Of a stretch of DNA of 64,000 nt, positions 1 to 12,903 are shown in pieces; within the stretch, counting starts at the first letter, position 1, and each line of letters begins with the position of its first letter. A model generated the notes under the pieces. That model saw only the letters and a list, made by a program, of their open reading frames with translations, ran no database searches and had not been told where the DNA came from. Origin of the DNA: Pisolithus tinctorius (Eukaryota; Basidiomycota; Agaricomycetes; Boletales; Pisolithaceae); the NCBI GenBank assembly GCA_024663395.1, contig JANFAH010000013.1, forward strand, positions 744,001 to 808,000. Reading direction: 5' to 3'. The position numbers were made by a program, and so were the translations under genes.

Positions 1-257
1 GATAGACGTTTATTGACACTAACAAAAATAGTGAGCACTGGGGAACGGAGCGCTTGAGCTCGCGCCGATCAATTGGACTTGGATTTGGCCTTATTTGGTC
101 TGTAAAAGCATACCTGGGCACGTGACAAGGGGCCTGCACACCTCTCACATCATTTTTACTTGGTACATGTACCATTACCAGCTAGCAAATACACAATGGT
201 TCAAACCCATGATACCTAAAGCACGCATATCCGTGGTAACATCCACTATGTGCAGAC
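1..257. other. 3' flank of the first Hsp70-like gene, no gene seen
   Basis: Short non-coding stretch between the window edge and the stop codon of the first Hsp70-like gene. A 74-codon open frame on the plus strand (95-319) overlaps the last exon of that gene in antisense and resembles nothing I know. It probably holds the 3' UTR of the neighbouring gene. Confidence 0.4.
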
Positions 258-2681
258 TCAGATGGCTTCCACCACGTGATCGAAAACCACCGTTGCTGGG
301 CCCCTGTGCAAAGGTCTAATTCGATGAATTTCATGCAAGAAGACTGCTTCGTACCTTTGCTCTTCACCCTGTGGCCACACGAAGTCAGCCTTTCATAGTA
401 TCGCACAAGTGTGAACGCTCACGTCTTCGACCCAACTAATCTGCGCTTCAAGTTCGGTGAGCCCAAATTTGAGGACGATACTAAATTGCTGTCTGTAGAA
501 TTGCATACCCGCGAAACCGCGGCGCGGGCTGAGTGTCCTGGAGACTCGTGATGTGTCTGCGTGAACAGTGCATAGATTCGAAAACATGGCTAGATCCCGA
601 AATCGCGTAAGGGTGTAGGTACATCTCTGAGTCGCTTTTACCTACCTGGCTCCGAATCTGCCCATCGGGGGTTCCGCGAGTTGCCTCTGTAGCACACGAT
701 CTCCGTAGCGATGGTATCACATGTGTTCCTTTCTGCACATTCCACAATGAAATCTTTCCGGAACTCCTTCGTTTCAGAGACTGCTATGCCCTACGTGCGA
801 CTCAGTATACCAATATCGTCGCAAGTCAAGCTATACGACCTTGCACAGTATAGCACTGAATGCATTCGGAATCACTGTACGCCCCGAGGGACGAGGAATC
901 GCGGAAGAAGCCCGCCGGAGATGCTCTTCATCGTTCCTGTCGAACGCTACTGCGCAGCGCGTTCCATACGTGAACTTCGCCACACGAGCTGAGACGCGAT
1001 GATCAAGATAAAAAGCAACAGCTCCCTTGGCCACCGCTTTGTTTCTATCCCATGAAGCGGAGCAGGTTATCGATCTACACTCAAATTGTCAAATTATCTT
1101 AAGAAACTTACGTGTGGCCGTCTGGTCGGCAGAACTGGAGACCTAACGGTTCCAGGTGATCCCTCAATCTGGCGAAGAGCCAGTCGCTTGCGCCGAATCC
1201 ACCGACGAGGAAAACGTGCTTAAACGCCTCAGCAACTGGCCCAGCCCAGTAATACCTGACTTACGCTGATTGGCTGAGTCGCTACCTCACGCTGATCCTC
1301 CACAGCAGCTATGATAGCCTCCGCCGAGGGTTCAAACAGAGCAGCAACTTCATTCCTGCGTAATTGAAAAACGCATTAGAAACCAATAGCCATGGCAGTG
1401 TTATGTTACCCAGGGAGTTTGAGCTGCCCGGATCTGATGTTATAATCCAGGTCTCTGTCTCTCACAGTCCCGAAGCGGATGAAAGACGGATCATTTGGAT
1501 TGCTGAACCGAAGTTTCGTGGTCTTGTCGAATTCGTTCTTCATCAGATTGATGTCTTCCTCTGTTCCGAACCGAGAACCTTGCAACTTCTCTGTTAACTA
1601 CGTGAGTCGCATTTAAACAGACAACAGGAGGTTCCCATTACCACGAAGGTGTTGCCCAGCACGCTGTGTGACAAAAACAGACCCTTGCAAACGACCTGCA
1701 GAATGTCTATGAGTTATACATTCTTGCTCGGAAGATAATCTCACATTCGGCAGGTGCAATTTCGTGCAGCATGGGAGGTGATTCAGATGAGGTCATATAG
1801 TAGGAAGTGACGTCGATTGTTCCTCCTCCAGCGTCAATAATCATGACACCTACATCATCCTGGAGACTGCTCAATTTTCGTGAATCGTGCGTTGAAACTG
1901 CATACCCTGAACCCGTCCGCAGCATTCCGGGACTCTAGGCAGTAATGCAAGCTTGCTTCGCCCTCTGTAACGAGTCGAATTCTGGCTTGCCCTTCCGGTG
2001 TATCTGGCACGAGTCTAGCCTGCACTGCTGCCTTGCGGATTTGGGCTTGCTGTGGACCTTCCCATCCATTTGGATGGCTAAGAACGAAATCAATATTGTC
2101 TCCGAATGACGTCCATACGTCACGCCCATTTGCATGGCTCTCCTCTATGTACGTCCTGGCACACTGAAATAAGTAGCCCAGAAAGTCGGTGAGGATGTCT
2201 ATCGCATTCTTGAATGGTGGAAGCGGGGGGATATCTAAGTCATCCACGTGGAGGGATGGTACGTTCCTGGGACGCAAGTGAAGCTTCCACCTGCACTTGC
2301 ACTTCAGCGAGAGTAGCATAGCGTACTTTGATAGAAAATCTTACCATTCACTTTTCACCCATTCCTCTTCCTCCGCGCGCTCGAGAGTTGCTTCCTGTAA
2401 AGCTTCCCCACCAAAAGAGCGCGGGTTGCCCTCTCTATCATAATAAACGATAGTGGGTATCTTCGAATTGCCACCCACACGGTCTGTGGCCGGAAAACTG
2501 TAACTTCATGAGCTTATACAGTCATTGAAGAGGAAGTCTCCACTTACCGTGTCACATCGTTGATGACTGGTGGCTCCCCCGGGTCGAGAATGCTATAAGA
2601 AATACCGCTGTATGTAGTCCCTACGTCGAAAGCTAGCACAAGTTTGCGTGCAGTCCCTGCGTATGGCTCTCGCTCAGTCAT
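258..2681 (-). CDS. HSPA12-like Hsp70 family ATPase, copy A
   Basis: A divergent Hsp70-fold ATPase of the HSPA12-like group, probably cytosolic; its client or ligand is unknown. Conserved blocks occur in family order on the minus strand: the phosphate-1 loop AFDVGTTYSG near the start (about 2610-2640), an HPNGWEG block (about 2070), TEGEASLHYC (about 1960), the phosphate-2 loop DAGGGTID (about 1830), DKTTKLRF (about 1540), the adenosine loop FLVGGFGAS (about 1200), GLTELEAQISW (about 430) and a final GPATVVFD block ending at a stop at 258. About ten short introns separate them. The start matches MTEREPYAGT, aligned with the starts of the three paralogues downstream. The linker between TEGEASLHYC and DAGGGT stays in frame only if a 46-nt GT-AG intron (1860-1905) is removed; otherwise there is a frameshift. 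I favour an intact gene of about 590 residues. Confidence 0.85.
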
Positions 2682-3114
2682 GGTAGGCTGACGGGTGGCC
2701 GTGTCGAGGTAGGTATCCAACAAGGTTAACACTCAATGTTTCTACGCCTTTTGTGGATACGCCCTGCCTTGACACGAGGCATATCGGCACATGTGCCAGA
2801 GGGCTGAGACTTAAGTACCCTAGTCGTAGTCACAACATTAGTAGGGTTGGGCAGAGATGCATGGCGCGTGGTGTCAGTGAGGCGTATGCTCCCAAGCAAC
2901 GAGGACACGAGGCTGGATCAACGATAACCCACAACACATTAATCACCGAAGACGCAACAACAAAACGGCTCAGAGATTGGAGTACATCGAACAAGCGGGT
3001 ACTAAGGAAAATACAAGACTAATATGGAAGCAGGAATACGCCCAGCGACCACTTATGTAATTAGAGAAACCAAGCCATGGTCCACAGTGCGAGCAGAACC
3101 TTCCGTCCTAGCCG
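2682..3114. other. Intergenic, Hsp70-like copies A and B
   Basis: About 430 bp between two head-to-tail minus-strand genes. It should carry the promoter of copy A and the 3' UTR of copy B. I see no recognisable gene or RNA here. Confidence 0.4.
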
Positions 3115-5519
3115 TCAATCCTCCACGTACGCTATGGAGGCAGGAGTTCTGTCATATTCAGACAGTTGAGATGACTTCACGCATTCACTCAGGTTGGGAA
3201 CCATACCTCATTTCGACTCCCTGTACAATATATGACCCGATTAACAAAGGAAAACAGAGGAAGAGGGAAAACGAACATTCTCCATCCAACTTATTTGGGC
3301 CTTGAGTTCAGTCAGACCGAATAACAACACCACCTCGTAATCTATTCGGTAGAACTTATCACCCGAAAGGGCGGTCTGTTGAGAGAGTTTCTTGGCAGCC
3401 TTCGAAGTATCTGCATCGACTGTGCATTTGATCGCAAATGAACCTGCCTCCTGTGTCAAATGCAGGTAGACTCGTAGAAGAGATTGTATACCAGGTTCTA
3501 CATCCATCCAAATCGCATCAGAAAGATTGCCGCTGTAGGCGTAGATTCTAGAGGTAATATGGGAACAGTCTGAGGCAGATTCTCCGACCTTGGAAACTCG
3601 CAGCCGTGATTCTTGCTCCTCGGAAACACGGGTTCCCTGCAGAACGGGAGGCGTTGGATTCCGTGCCACGGACAAAGAATGAAGACAGAAGGCACCTTGT
3701 TCAGTATCGACCCAAATGCGTTAGGCAAAACCCAGTGGCCAGAGAGGCTAAGGACCTTGGTATTCTTCCTCGCGATGTGGTCAAGTCGAGAAGAATCGTA
3801 ACGGATTGCGACAGGGATCCCATAGGTGACTTTCGCCACTCTTGTCTTGACTAGATGATCAATATAGAAAGATATTGCTCCATCTGCGACCGCTTTGTTA
3901 CTAGCATAAGGTAGATGGTTTCAAGAGGACATGTTCGTCAAGTATTGGACATACAGCCGAGTTCCCGGTCTGCACAAAACAGTGTTTGAAAATGCCGGAT
4001 GCCGTTGCAGGCTCGAAAATAAAAAGTCGCTGGCAGCATAACCACCCACGAGAAAAGCGTGCTGGGCTAAGATTTCAGCGACCGAACACTGACATAGAAA
4101 ACGAGTTACACTGATGGGTAGGGTCGAAGCCTGTTGCTGTTGTTTGAACACTTCCGCTATCGCCTCAATTGAGGGTTCAAATAACTTCGCGATATCTTCT
4201 CTGCTAGAGTTTAGGAAGGCGCGAGTTGTATCTGGAAGGAGATACATACCCCGCTAGTTTAAGCTGGCCTGATCTGATGCCGAACTCGGGATCGTTGTCC
4301 CGTCTAGTACCGAACTTGATATACTGTGGATCTTCGGCACTCCGAAACCCGAGTTTTGTCGTTTTATCAAATATTTTTGCTATTTGTTGAATCATATCGG
4401 GGGTGCCGAATGGCGAGTTAGCGAGCTTTGCTAGTTGTCCTTGAGCATTGAATTGGAAGAACTGGTGATTCTAGGGTGTCACTCACATTTGAGGAGCTGT
4501 TGTGCTCGAAGAGTCACAAAGACAGATCCTTGAAGTCGACCTAGCCACATGTTAGTTTACTGTCCCAGTAAACATCCGAGACTCACATTCGGCCGGTGCG
4601 ATCTCTTCAACGGAGACTGACGGTGAAAAATCCATAGAATACGCACTCATATCCACGGTACCACCTCCAGCATCAAGGACCGCGACGCCCTTATACCCTG
4701 GTGTAGCATCTTCCTCGTCGGATTCGTCTGAACAAGCGATAGGCATCTTGGAGAAAGCATCTGAAACAAGCACAGTCGTCACACAAAAATGTAGACTGGC
4801 TTCCCCTTCGGTCAGGAGGTGAACTCGAGACTGCCCGTCAGGTCCTTCGGGAACAAGCCCGGCAGTCTCCGCGGCTTGTCGAATTTGCTGTTGCTGACGA
4901 CCTTCCCATCCATTCGGATGGGTGAGTACGAATTCGGTCCGATTCTCAAGAGACCTCCACAGGTCAGAACCGCTAGTATGCGACTCCATGATATAGCTAC
5001 GAGTGCAATGGAACAAGTATTTCATGAAGTCGCTCAGCACACGGACCGCATCAAGACCCTCTGGGAGGGGTGGAATGTCGTCATCCTTAATGTGGGACGA
5101 AGGTAAATTCTTTGAGCGCAGATGGAGCTTCCACCTGAGTGAAATGTTTGTCACCATCGCAGCGAATTTTTGAACACTAACCATTCAACCTTGACCCAAT
5201 TCTCATCCTCGGCTTGTTCGATGACGTGTTCCTGTAGTGCCTCCCCGCCAGCTGCCCGCACTGTGTGCTGCTGATCATAGTAAAGTATTGATGGAATCTT
5301 ATTATCGCCCCCAAGATGTTCTTGTGCCGGGTACCTTTGCAATTTCCTAAGTTCAAGCGTCTAGGCCGCGAGCTGACGAACCAACCTTGCGACTCCAAGT
5401 ATCTTGGGAACTTCGCCAGGATCAAGGATGCAGTAGGAGGCCCCGCTATACGTTGTACCCACATCGAATGCGATAACCAGTTTTCGTGAAAGACCTCGGT
5501 AGGGTTGTCGAGAACTCAT
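3115..5519 (-). CDS. HSPA12-like Hsp70 family ATPase, copy B
   Basis: Second member of the tandem set. It starts MSSRQPYRGLSRKL, followed by the phosphate-1 loop AFDVGTTYSG. The long exon around 4570-5130 carries WKLHLRSKNLP, HPNGWEGRQQQQIRQAAE, LTEGEASLHFC, an acidic linker and DAGGGTVDMSAYSM. DKTTKLGF and RSGQLKLAG follow (about 4250-4380), then FLVGGYAASDFLF (about 4040), GIPVAIRYD (about 3810) and GLTELKAQISWMEN (about 3290). The last two introns lead to a C-terminus RTPASIAYVED with its stop at 3115-3117; the open frame that continues to 3241 is intron read-through. Intron positions match copies A, C and D, so the set arose by tandem duplication. The family's usual length of about 570-600 residues is kept and no disabling change was seen. 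Confidence 0.88.
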
Positions 5520-6785
5520 CCTGGCAACGTGCCACCCTTCAGTAACCACTAAATGTAACGTTCAAATACAACCCCATCGCCCAGCCTGGGCGTGACAACA
5601 AATTCCATCTAAATCTTCCACGCATGCAACTGCAGTTCCGTACGTACAGCAACATGCTTGATAAAACCTGCGCCCAAAGGTGATGGACCCTCCTCATGGC
5701 CAGCACGATGACAGGCTGCAGGGTTACAATCAATGACACATCAGATCTAACTCCGAAATACTGGTGAAGGACCCGGAAGCCAATTGTGCACCGCGAAACA
5801 TGCTCCAGCGCACCAGATTCAATCGATGACATTGATTGGACGGAAAACCTTCCATGGAGCTGGAACTGGAACCGGAACGGATAAGCTGAATACACCACCA
5901 CAGTAGTTCAGGCATAAAACAGAAATAAATACCTCGTCAGCCCATGAAAATAAAATTAGACAGACAAGAGGTAACAGAGGTGGTACGGTACGTCAGTAGC
6001 AATAGACGTGCAATCGTCACTCCAAAGAGACGATGATTGCACCTCTATGCTAGAGAGGTACCAGAGCCGTCTAATCTACTTACTACCTCCGTCAGTCATC
6101 CCTCCCCAAGGGTCAGCTGGGTCGTGTACGGTAGGCATATGGGTAGGTAAATGGGAGAGGGGAGGCAGTTTCAAGTCTGTGAAAGCTCTCATCAGAGGGG
6201 TGCCGCTACCCCAACCACCACCGTCTCTGGGCCGTTGAGGTAGGTGCCAGTAAGATTAGCAACGACAGGAGTTGCCCTTGCCCAGAAGGGTGACTGATGT
6301 TGATGAGACACCATGCCCACAGTACTAACGGTGGTCGCGGTGATCCGTCCCAGGTCTCATTTACATCAAGGCAAGAATCAAGGCGAGCGGGGGGGAGAGC
6401 ACGGCTTACAGCCTGTGGCTGCGCACACCCTCAGGCCAGCGACCGGCCCTCAAGTGAGGGCGGTTCTCCTTCCGGGTTTCCTCGCTACCATCCGGTGATC
6501 ACGCCGGAACCAGCACGGCGCCATGCCAATCGATGAGCATTCACTCTGCCCTCGACAGATGAAGTGATATAGAAGGTAGGCTACTGAGGCGTGAGCGCAC
6601 GATGAGCCCGGTGTTAACCCACTTCTGTAGTAGCCCTTCGATAAGGCGAAACCAAATATCATACAACATCAATATTTCTGCTAAGCTCGCTAGTCACATA
6701 GTAAACAGCTCAGATGCAACTGCGACTGTCCTAATAGTGCACAACGATGAGAAAGAGACCTCGTGCTTGGAAACTGAAATGCGGG
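5520..6785. other. Intergenic, Hsp70-like copies B and C
   Basis: About 1.27 kb with only short open frames on both strands and no protein I recognise. A small imperfect palindrome lies near 6008-6041 (GTGCAATC and GATTGCAC arms). It presumably contains the promoter of copy B at its left end. Confidence 0.4.
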
Positions 6786-9197
6786 CTAGTCGCCATAAAC
6801 CACAGCGGCAGGACTCCTGATTGGGATTAAGTTGAACACCACTTATGTTTACTCGCCTGCCCAGTTCAACTGTGTACTCACCTGACTTCTACGCCCTGTA
6901 GCGAATGACAAACAAGGTCAGTTGGCATAAAGTCCATTGGAGTAGGCTAAAACGCACGTTCTCCTTCCAGCTAATTTGCGCTCTTAACTCGGTCAACCCG
7001 AAAAGAATGACAACCTCTATCATGATGGAGTAATATACTGCACCGCCTCCTAGTTGATTGGCCTGCATGCTAGGGGCCAACTTCGACGTATCGGCACGAA
7101 TGGTACACATGTGGGTGTATGATCCTGTTCAAGCTCTGTTTTCAACCAAGAGAGGTGACCATACACGATATTTCCAACTTACCTTCTTCAGTGTCCATCC
7201 AGCGCGGATTCGCAAGCTGGCCTCTGTACGCCATAATATCTACATGTAAGTTATTGCAACGAGAACGATCAGTTTCCTCCAGGATGAATGACTTCCTGAA
7301 CTCTTGCTGTTCAGAAACTTGAGTGCCCTTCACGGTATTTGGAAATTTGAAATCCTGGAGCGTTAAGAATGCAAAAACACGAACCTTTGTGAGGATAGGC
7401 TCGAACCCATACGGCACCTCCAAGTCACCACTGAATCCTTCAAAAGCGATCTCCCTTCTGGATACGTGCTCCGGGTCGGCTTGGTTATACGTAACGTTAA
7501 TCCCAGTGCCATACGTGAATCTCGCGACACGGCCCGACACCAGGCGGTCGATATAGAAAGAGACTGCTCCGTCAGCAACCGCTTTGTTTCTTAAGGATAC
7601 TCAGTAACATCACAATTAAGAAAAGAATGACCGTACACATGTTGTTGGGGTCGACAAATGGTAATACCGAGGGGGTTCACACGCTCAACGAGGCGAGTGT
7701 AAAGCCAGTCACTAGCAGCAAAACCCCCAACGAGGAACACGCTCTGCATGGAAGTCAGCTTCGATTCAGCAAGCTACAAGAGTCAGTGACCGTAATTGGA
7801 GTGGAAGCTGCCCTGCACTGTTGTTCAAAAGCGGCAACTATCTCCTCAACAGACGGCTCGAAAAGTTTGGCTACGTCCTCTCTGTGTGAACCATGAGAAA
7901 CTCGAGCGACGACTAAACACTAGAAACGCTTACCCAGACAACTTTAGCTGTCCGGAACGAATGTTATACTCTAGATCCCTGTCGCGGATTCCTCCGAATT
8001 GAATATACTGAGGTTCATCTGCTTTTCGAAAATGCAACTTCGTCGTCTTATCAAAGATGTCGGCCATGCGCCGCAACGTCTCCTCGTCTCCATATTTCGA
8101 ATTGGCAAGCACGGCTATACGATAGATTATGAGCCGTGTGAACTCCCTGAGAAGGTCAAGGATCTGACCTCGTAAGAATGCATGGGCACGGTACGTGATA
8201 AAAACCGACCCTTGAAGGCGACCTGCATGGCGTTAAGAGAATTATAGGTATTCGTCACACATCGCACATACACTCCGCGGGTGCGATCTCCAAGAATGAT
8301 GTGGGGGATAATTGCATAGAGTAGGCGCTAAGGTCGACAGTCCCACCACCAGCATCGATGACGATGGCGCCCTGATCCCGGCCATCAGGTTCTTCCTGGG
8401 CTTCTTCAGGTTCGTCCGTGCAGACAATTGGCGTAGTGGAAAAGGTATCGGACGCCAAAACATTAGTCACACAGAAGTGCAAACTAGCCTCTCCTTCCGT
8501 CAGAAGGTGGATGCGTTTTTGATCTTCTTCGCCAGCAATGAGTCCACCAAGTTCTGCTGCCCTTCGGATCTGCTGTTGCTGGGGTCCTTCCCATCCATTG
8601 GGGTGCGTTAAGATGATCTCTATACCTCGTTCTAATGATTCCCACATAATGGGGGCATGAGCTTCCGGGATATACGCCTTGGCGCACACAAATAAGTAGC
8701 GCATGAAGTCGCCAAGAACTTCAACTGCAGGCTTTCCAGCAGGAAGGGGGGGAAGATCCGCGTCCGAGAAATGGGAATCCTCCAGATGTCTCGAGCGGAG
8801 GTGAAGTTTCCACCTGAAAAAAATCAGTCTCATCACCAAAATCTCCGATTAACTTTGTTGCGTACCATTCCAGTTTCACCCACTGCTCCCTATTGGCTTG
8901 CTCAATAATGTCAGGCCGCTGAGTTTCGGCACCCACAGCTCGGACTTTGTCTTCCCGGTCGTAATAAATAATTGAAGGTATTTTATTGTCACCTGCACCA
9001 TGTTCTTGTGCGGGAAATCTACAAAACTCTAAGAAAATTTCTTGTTAAAGGGGAATATCTCACTTGGATACACCACGGATTTCAGGAATTTCTCCTGGGT
9101 CGAGGATACAGTAGGATATGCCACTGAACGTGGTCCCAACGTCAAACGCAAGTATTAACTTGCGTGTCGTACCTTGGTACGGTTGTCGTGAGTACAT
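6786..9197 (-). CDS. HSPA12-like Hsp70 family ATPase, copy C
   Basis: Third member of the tandem set. It starts MYSRQPYQGTTRKL and continues LAFDVGTTFSGISYC, with Phe in place of the Tyr seen in the phosphate-1 loop of the other copies. The large exon (about 8270-8815) holds WKLHLRSRHLE, HPNGWEGPQQQQIRRAAE, LTEGEASLHFC, an acidic Glu/Asp linker and DAGGGTVDLSAYSM. DKTTKLHFRKADEPQYIQF lies near 8040, the adenosine-binding region near 7700-7740, GTGINVTYNQADPEHVSRRE near 7470-7510 and GLTELRAQISWKEN near 6970. After two more short introns the protein ends RSPAAVVYGD at a stop at 6786-6788. All expected blocks are present in order, giving about 580 residues. The role is inferred only from the family. 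Confidence 0.88.
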
Positions 9198-10148
9198 CGT
9201 GCCTGTGGGGGAGGTGCCTGCGAAAGTCGATAGCAGTGTAGCTTCGGTTACAACCGATAACTTATATGACGATATGGACTGTGAAAGACACCATGCAGCC
9301 AGTAGGCATCAGAATGTAATTCATCGTTGTTGGCGCGTGTGTCACTACCCACAAACATAACCAGAATGGGCATCCCAACTTTTGGAAGACGGCAACGTGA
9401 CGGTGTGAAGCAAAAACGCAATGTGTTGTCCAAGTACACCGGGGGACTGGCCATCCCAAGGGCAGCGGGGATATCATGTTCGATCAAAGTGAATACTCAT
9501 AGTTGCCAAATTTGAGGACTCACAACCTTGACCGAATGCCTATCCAGAACCCCTGTGCGTTTCGAACATTAGGGAATCGGAATGTCCCAGTTGAATGTAA
9601 TTCAATCCGAGGACATCTCAAAGGGCATCTGCGATAATGAACGCATGTAACACCCAGTGTGGCTAGAGATAGGTAGAGCGTGTATAGCGTGAGGCCAGGC
9701 TGAGACTAGCCGGGTGGATGCTGTGGTCAATTTACACGCGAATACCTGTCCCTATGGCCTGCTGTGTGGTTAGAAGTACATTTGAAACGAGTGTCTCCAT
9801 TGAAAACCCTTCACCAAACAGACACCAAACAATATTGTGCGGTGGCGGCGGCGTATCTAACCAACTTTGCTGAACACTAACAAATCAGAGTACGATACTA
9901 TGTAGCTATGTATATACTACTATCAGCCAGGCACATACAGCATCTTTGTAGGCGGTTATACATGCAGTGATCAATGATTGATGGCGCTTTGCATAGGGTA
10001 CTGTGTGAGATTCCATGGACCATCGGGTAACTGGCTTCCACAAAGTAAGGTTCGAATCCTCCGGCCTTGTTCTATTCTTCCACAGATCACGTTAGGAAGA
10101 CTGTCAATACCCCCTACCCTGCATTGATATTGGTGCCAGGTCAAGGTC
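9198..10148. other. Intergenic, Hsp70-like copies C and D
   Basis: About 950 bp with no recognisable gene. A motif resembling a tRNA T-arm lies near 10050, but its stem does not pair and no acceptor stem fits, so I do not call a tRNA. Confidence 0.4.
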
Positions 10149-12536
10149 TTACTGATCGTCATCGTACACGACCGTCGCTGGAGTTCTTCCTATCCGTTTG
10201 AGACGCAGCTCAAAAGGAAACTAGTTGTTTACTTACCTCACTTGGTTCCCCTATTGTGTCGCATAAGAATGAGCTCAACAGCAACACGGACAAAACAAAA
10301 CCTTACATCTTCCACCCAGCCCACTTGGGCTTTGAGTTCCGTTAGCCCAAATAATAGGATTACCTTGATATCTATCACGTAGTACGTCGCCCCGTCCTTG
10401 GATCGCTTTGGAGATAATTTGCGAGCAAGCCGTGACGTGTCCGCGCGGATCGTACAAAGTGTCGTGAAATTTTCTACGACAGCATTAGATTCAGGGGGGG
10501 TTAAGATTAAATGTGTTTTTACCCGGCTCAGTATCCATCCAGTCCGGTTTCTCAAGGGAGCCCCTATAAGCAGTGATGTCGACGTCCACGCTAGTGCATG
10601 ACTGTACCGCGGAGCGGCGGATGACAAAGTCCTCCTCGAATGTTTGCTCTGCAGAAACCCGAGTGCCCTGGATAATTGGCATTAAAGTGTGATAGCCAGA
10701 TGTAGAACATTGCTTACTCGACATAGAATGGACCCAAAAGCGTTTGGGATGGCCAGGATGCCGGATGGACCACGATAGACTTTCTTCTGTCTTGCATGGT
10801 GCTCGGGGTCAGACGAATCATACGGTACGCTGCACTCAGTGCCATAGGTGAGTTTCGCCATCCGTGAAGAGACAATGTTGTCGATGTGGTACGAAACTGC
10901 GCCGTCCGCCACAGCCTTGTTGCTGTTCACAAATCCATGAGTCTGGGCCAATCGTGCTTGCAATTGGCACGCACACGTGGCTGTCTGGCCGACATATTTC
11001 AATACCTAGCGGTGCAAAGTATTTCTGCAGACTTGTAAACAGCCACTCGCTGGCTGCGAAACCCCCGACCAAGAACACAGACTATGAATAAGGCGTAAGG
11101 GCACAACTCCGCATCACGAACATGAGGCTTACTTTGATCGGCATTGACGCGGCTAGCTGCTGCTTCTGGAAGGCATCGATGATTTCCTTAACTGAGGGTT
11201 CGAATAATTCCGTCACGCTACGACTGGGAGTACATGAGAGAATCGAAGAACCGTAGTAAAGTAACAACCCACCCAGTAAGTTTGAGCTGCCCAGAACGTA
11301 TGTCGTATTGAGGGTCCTTGTCACGCACAGTACCAAACTTGATGTACTGAGGATCTTCTGCGTTACGAACCCGAAGCTTAGTTGTCTTATCAAAAATGTC
11401 TGTGATCTGCCGCAGTATCTCTGGGCTACTGTATTTCGATCCGGCAAGTTTCCCTGCAGGGTTTTTGGTAAGGGGAGCTGGAATCAATATGCAAGACGCA
11501 GGGACGCACTTTTGATAAGCGCATGAGCCCGTCGTGTGACCAACACAGCTCCTTGGAGACGGCCTCAAGGCAGGGTAAGAAAAGTCAACGGTCATCAGAG
11601 AAGACTCACATTCAGCCGGCGCGATCTCCTCAAATGAAGTCGGCGATAACCGCATGGAGTATGCACTCAGATCAACTGTTCCTCCACCAGCATCGATAAT
11701 CACTACGCCCTGACTGTCGGGATCCTCTTCTTCTTGTTCCAGATTGTCTGGAGCAACAATAGGGGTTCTCGACAGTGATTCTGATGCCAGTATTTTCATC
11801 ACACAGAAATGAAGACTAGCTTCACCTTCTGTCAGGAGATGAACACGAGATTGACCCTCCTGGGAATTCGGGACAAGACCCGCAAGAGCGGCTGCTCCTC
11901 GTATCTGTTTCTGTTGAGGTCCCTCCCATCCATTTGGATGGGTGAGAACAAACTCGACGTTCTGTTCGACGGATTTCCAAAGGGCAGCTCCGTGAGATTC
12001 TTCGATGTATTTGCGAGAGCACTGGTATAGGTAACGCATGAAATCCGCGAGGACTTCAATTGCCGACTTTCCCGCAGGGAGCGGCTGAATATCATCATCT
12101 GCGATGTGCGCAGCATCCAAATACCTTGGCCGAAGATGTAATTTCCACCTAATCACACGCGAATTAGTAAATACGTTTATCATTCACTTCCAGCGCCCAC
12201 CATTCAAGCCTGGTCCATTGTTCTTCTTCTGCCTGTTCGATGACATGCTCCTGTAGAGCTTCAGCGCCGAACGCACGGGGTCGGCCCGTTTGGTCATAAT
12301 AGATGATGGACGGGATCTTGCAATCCCCCCCTACATGTTCCTGTGCGGGGTATCTTTCGACACTCTGTGTTAGTCTGGCCTAAGGCACGATGATCCAAGT
12401 ACCTAGTCACTCCGAGTGTCTTCGGAACGTCCCCGGGATCAAGGATAGAGTAAGAAACACCACTGTATGTCGTACCCACGTCAAACGCCAGCACGAGCTT
12501 GCGAGTTAATCCGCGGTAGGGTTGTCGGGTAAGCAT
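10149..12536 (-). CDS. HSPA12-like Hsp70 family ATPase, copy D
   Basis: Fourth and most upstream member of the set. It starts MLTRQPYRGLTRKL followed by LAFDVGTTYSGVSYS. The long exon (about 11610-12150) has WKLHLRPRYLD, HPNGWEGPQQKQIRGAAA, LTEGEASLHFC, an acidic linker and DAGGGTVDLSAYSMRL. Further on come DKTTKLRVRNAEDPQYIKF and RSGQLKLTG (about 11280-11400), FLVGGFAASEWLF (about 11060), GTECSVPYD (about 10830) and GLTELKAQVGWVED (about 10330). The last exons give RTPATVVYDDDQ and a stop at 10149-10151. Copies B, C and D share an acidic linker between the LHFC and DAGGGT blocks, which copy A lacks. Each gene appears to have its own promoter, as the spacers are 0.4-1.3 kb. Confidence 0.88.
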
Positions 12537-12903
12537 TGGGGGCGAAACTAGATGCTAGCAAGTGGTGACTCCCGCAAATACGAAGCCTAGGCGTTCGACC
12601 ATACCTAACTCATGCCCTCCGTCTTATAGCTGAGGCACGCCTAAATGATGGCGTGCAGCCGCATATGAAACGGCAACCTTCCTGTTGCACAGAATAATGA
12701 GTGCCCAACGATCAACATCAAAAGCATGCATGTGACTCCTCAAAGTTGCCCGGACTCGTGTTTGCACTGATACTCACGTAAAATGAAATAGGCGAGGTGC
12801 GGGGCTCATCAGGAATGCATCCGCAACGTGTCGGTACGAGGGGCGCCATAATTCCCAGCACAGTTTATCCGTCATCACACACGAGGTAGCAATGCCCTAG
12901 GCC
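12537..12903. promoter_or_regulatory. Divergent intergenic region, Hsp70-like copy D and coiled-coil gene
   Basis: A 367-bp region between the start of Hsp70-like copy D (minus) and the start of the coiled-coil gene (plus). It should contain both promoters. I see no clear TATA box or known operator; the call rests on gene orientation only. Confidence 0.4.

Noticed and set aside
3241..3300. Reading the Hsp70-like copy B stop as 3241
   Set aside because: That frame reads through an intron. Splicing to exons further left restores the RTPASIAYVED block shared in form with the three paralogues, moving the stop to 3115.
6006..6041. Imperfect palindrome GTGCAATC/GATTGCAC as an operator or terminator
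   Set aside because: Short, bulged and alone in a eukaryotic intergenic region; such structures are expected by chance.
10035..10075. tRNA T-arm-like motif (GGTTCGAATCC)
   Set aside because: The flanking bases do not form a five-pair stem on either strand, and no D-arm, anticodon arm or acceptor stem fits upstream.
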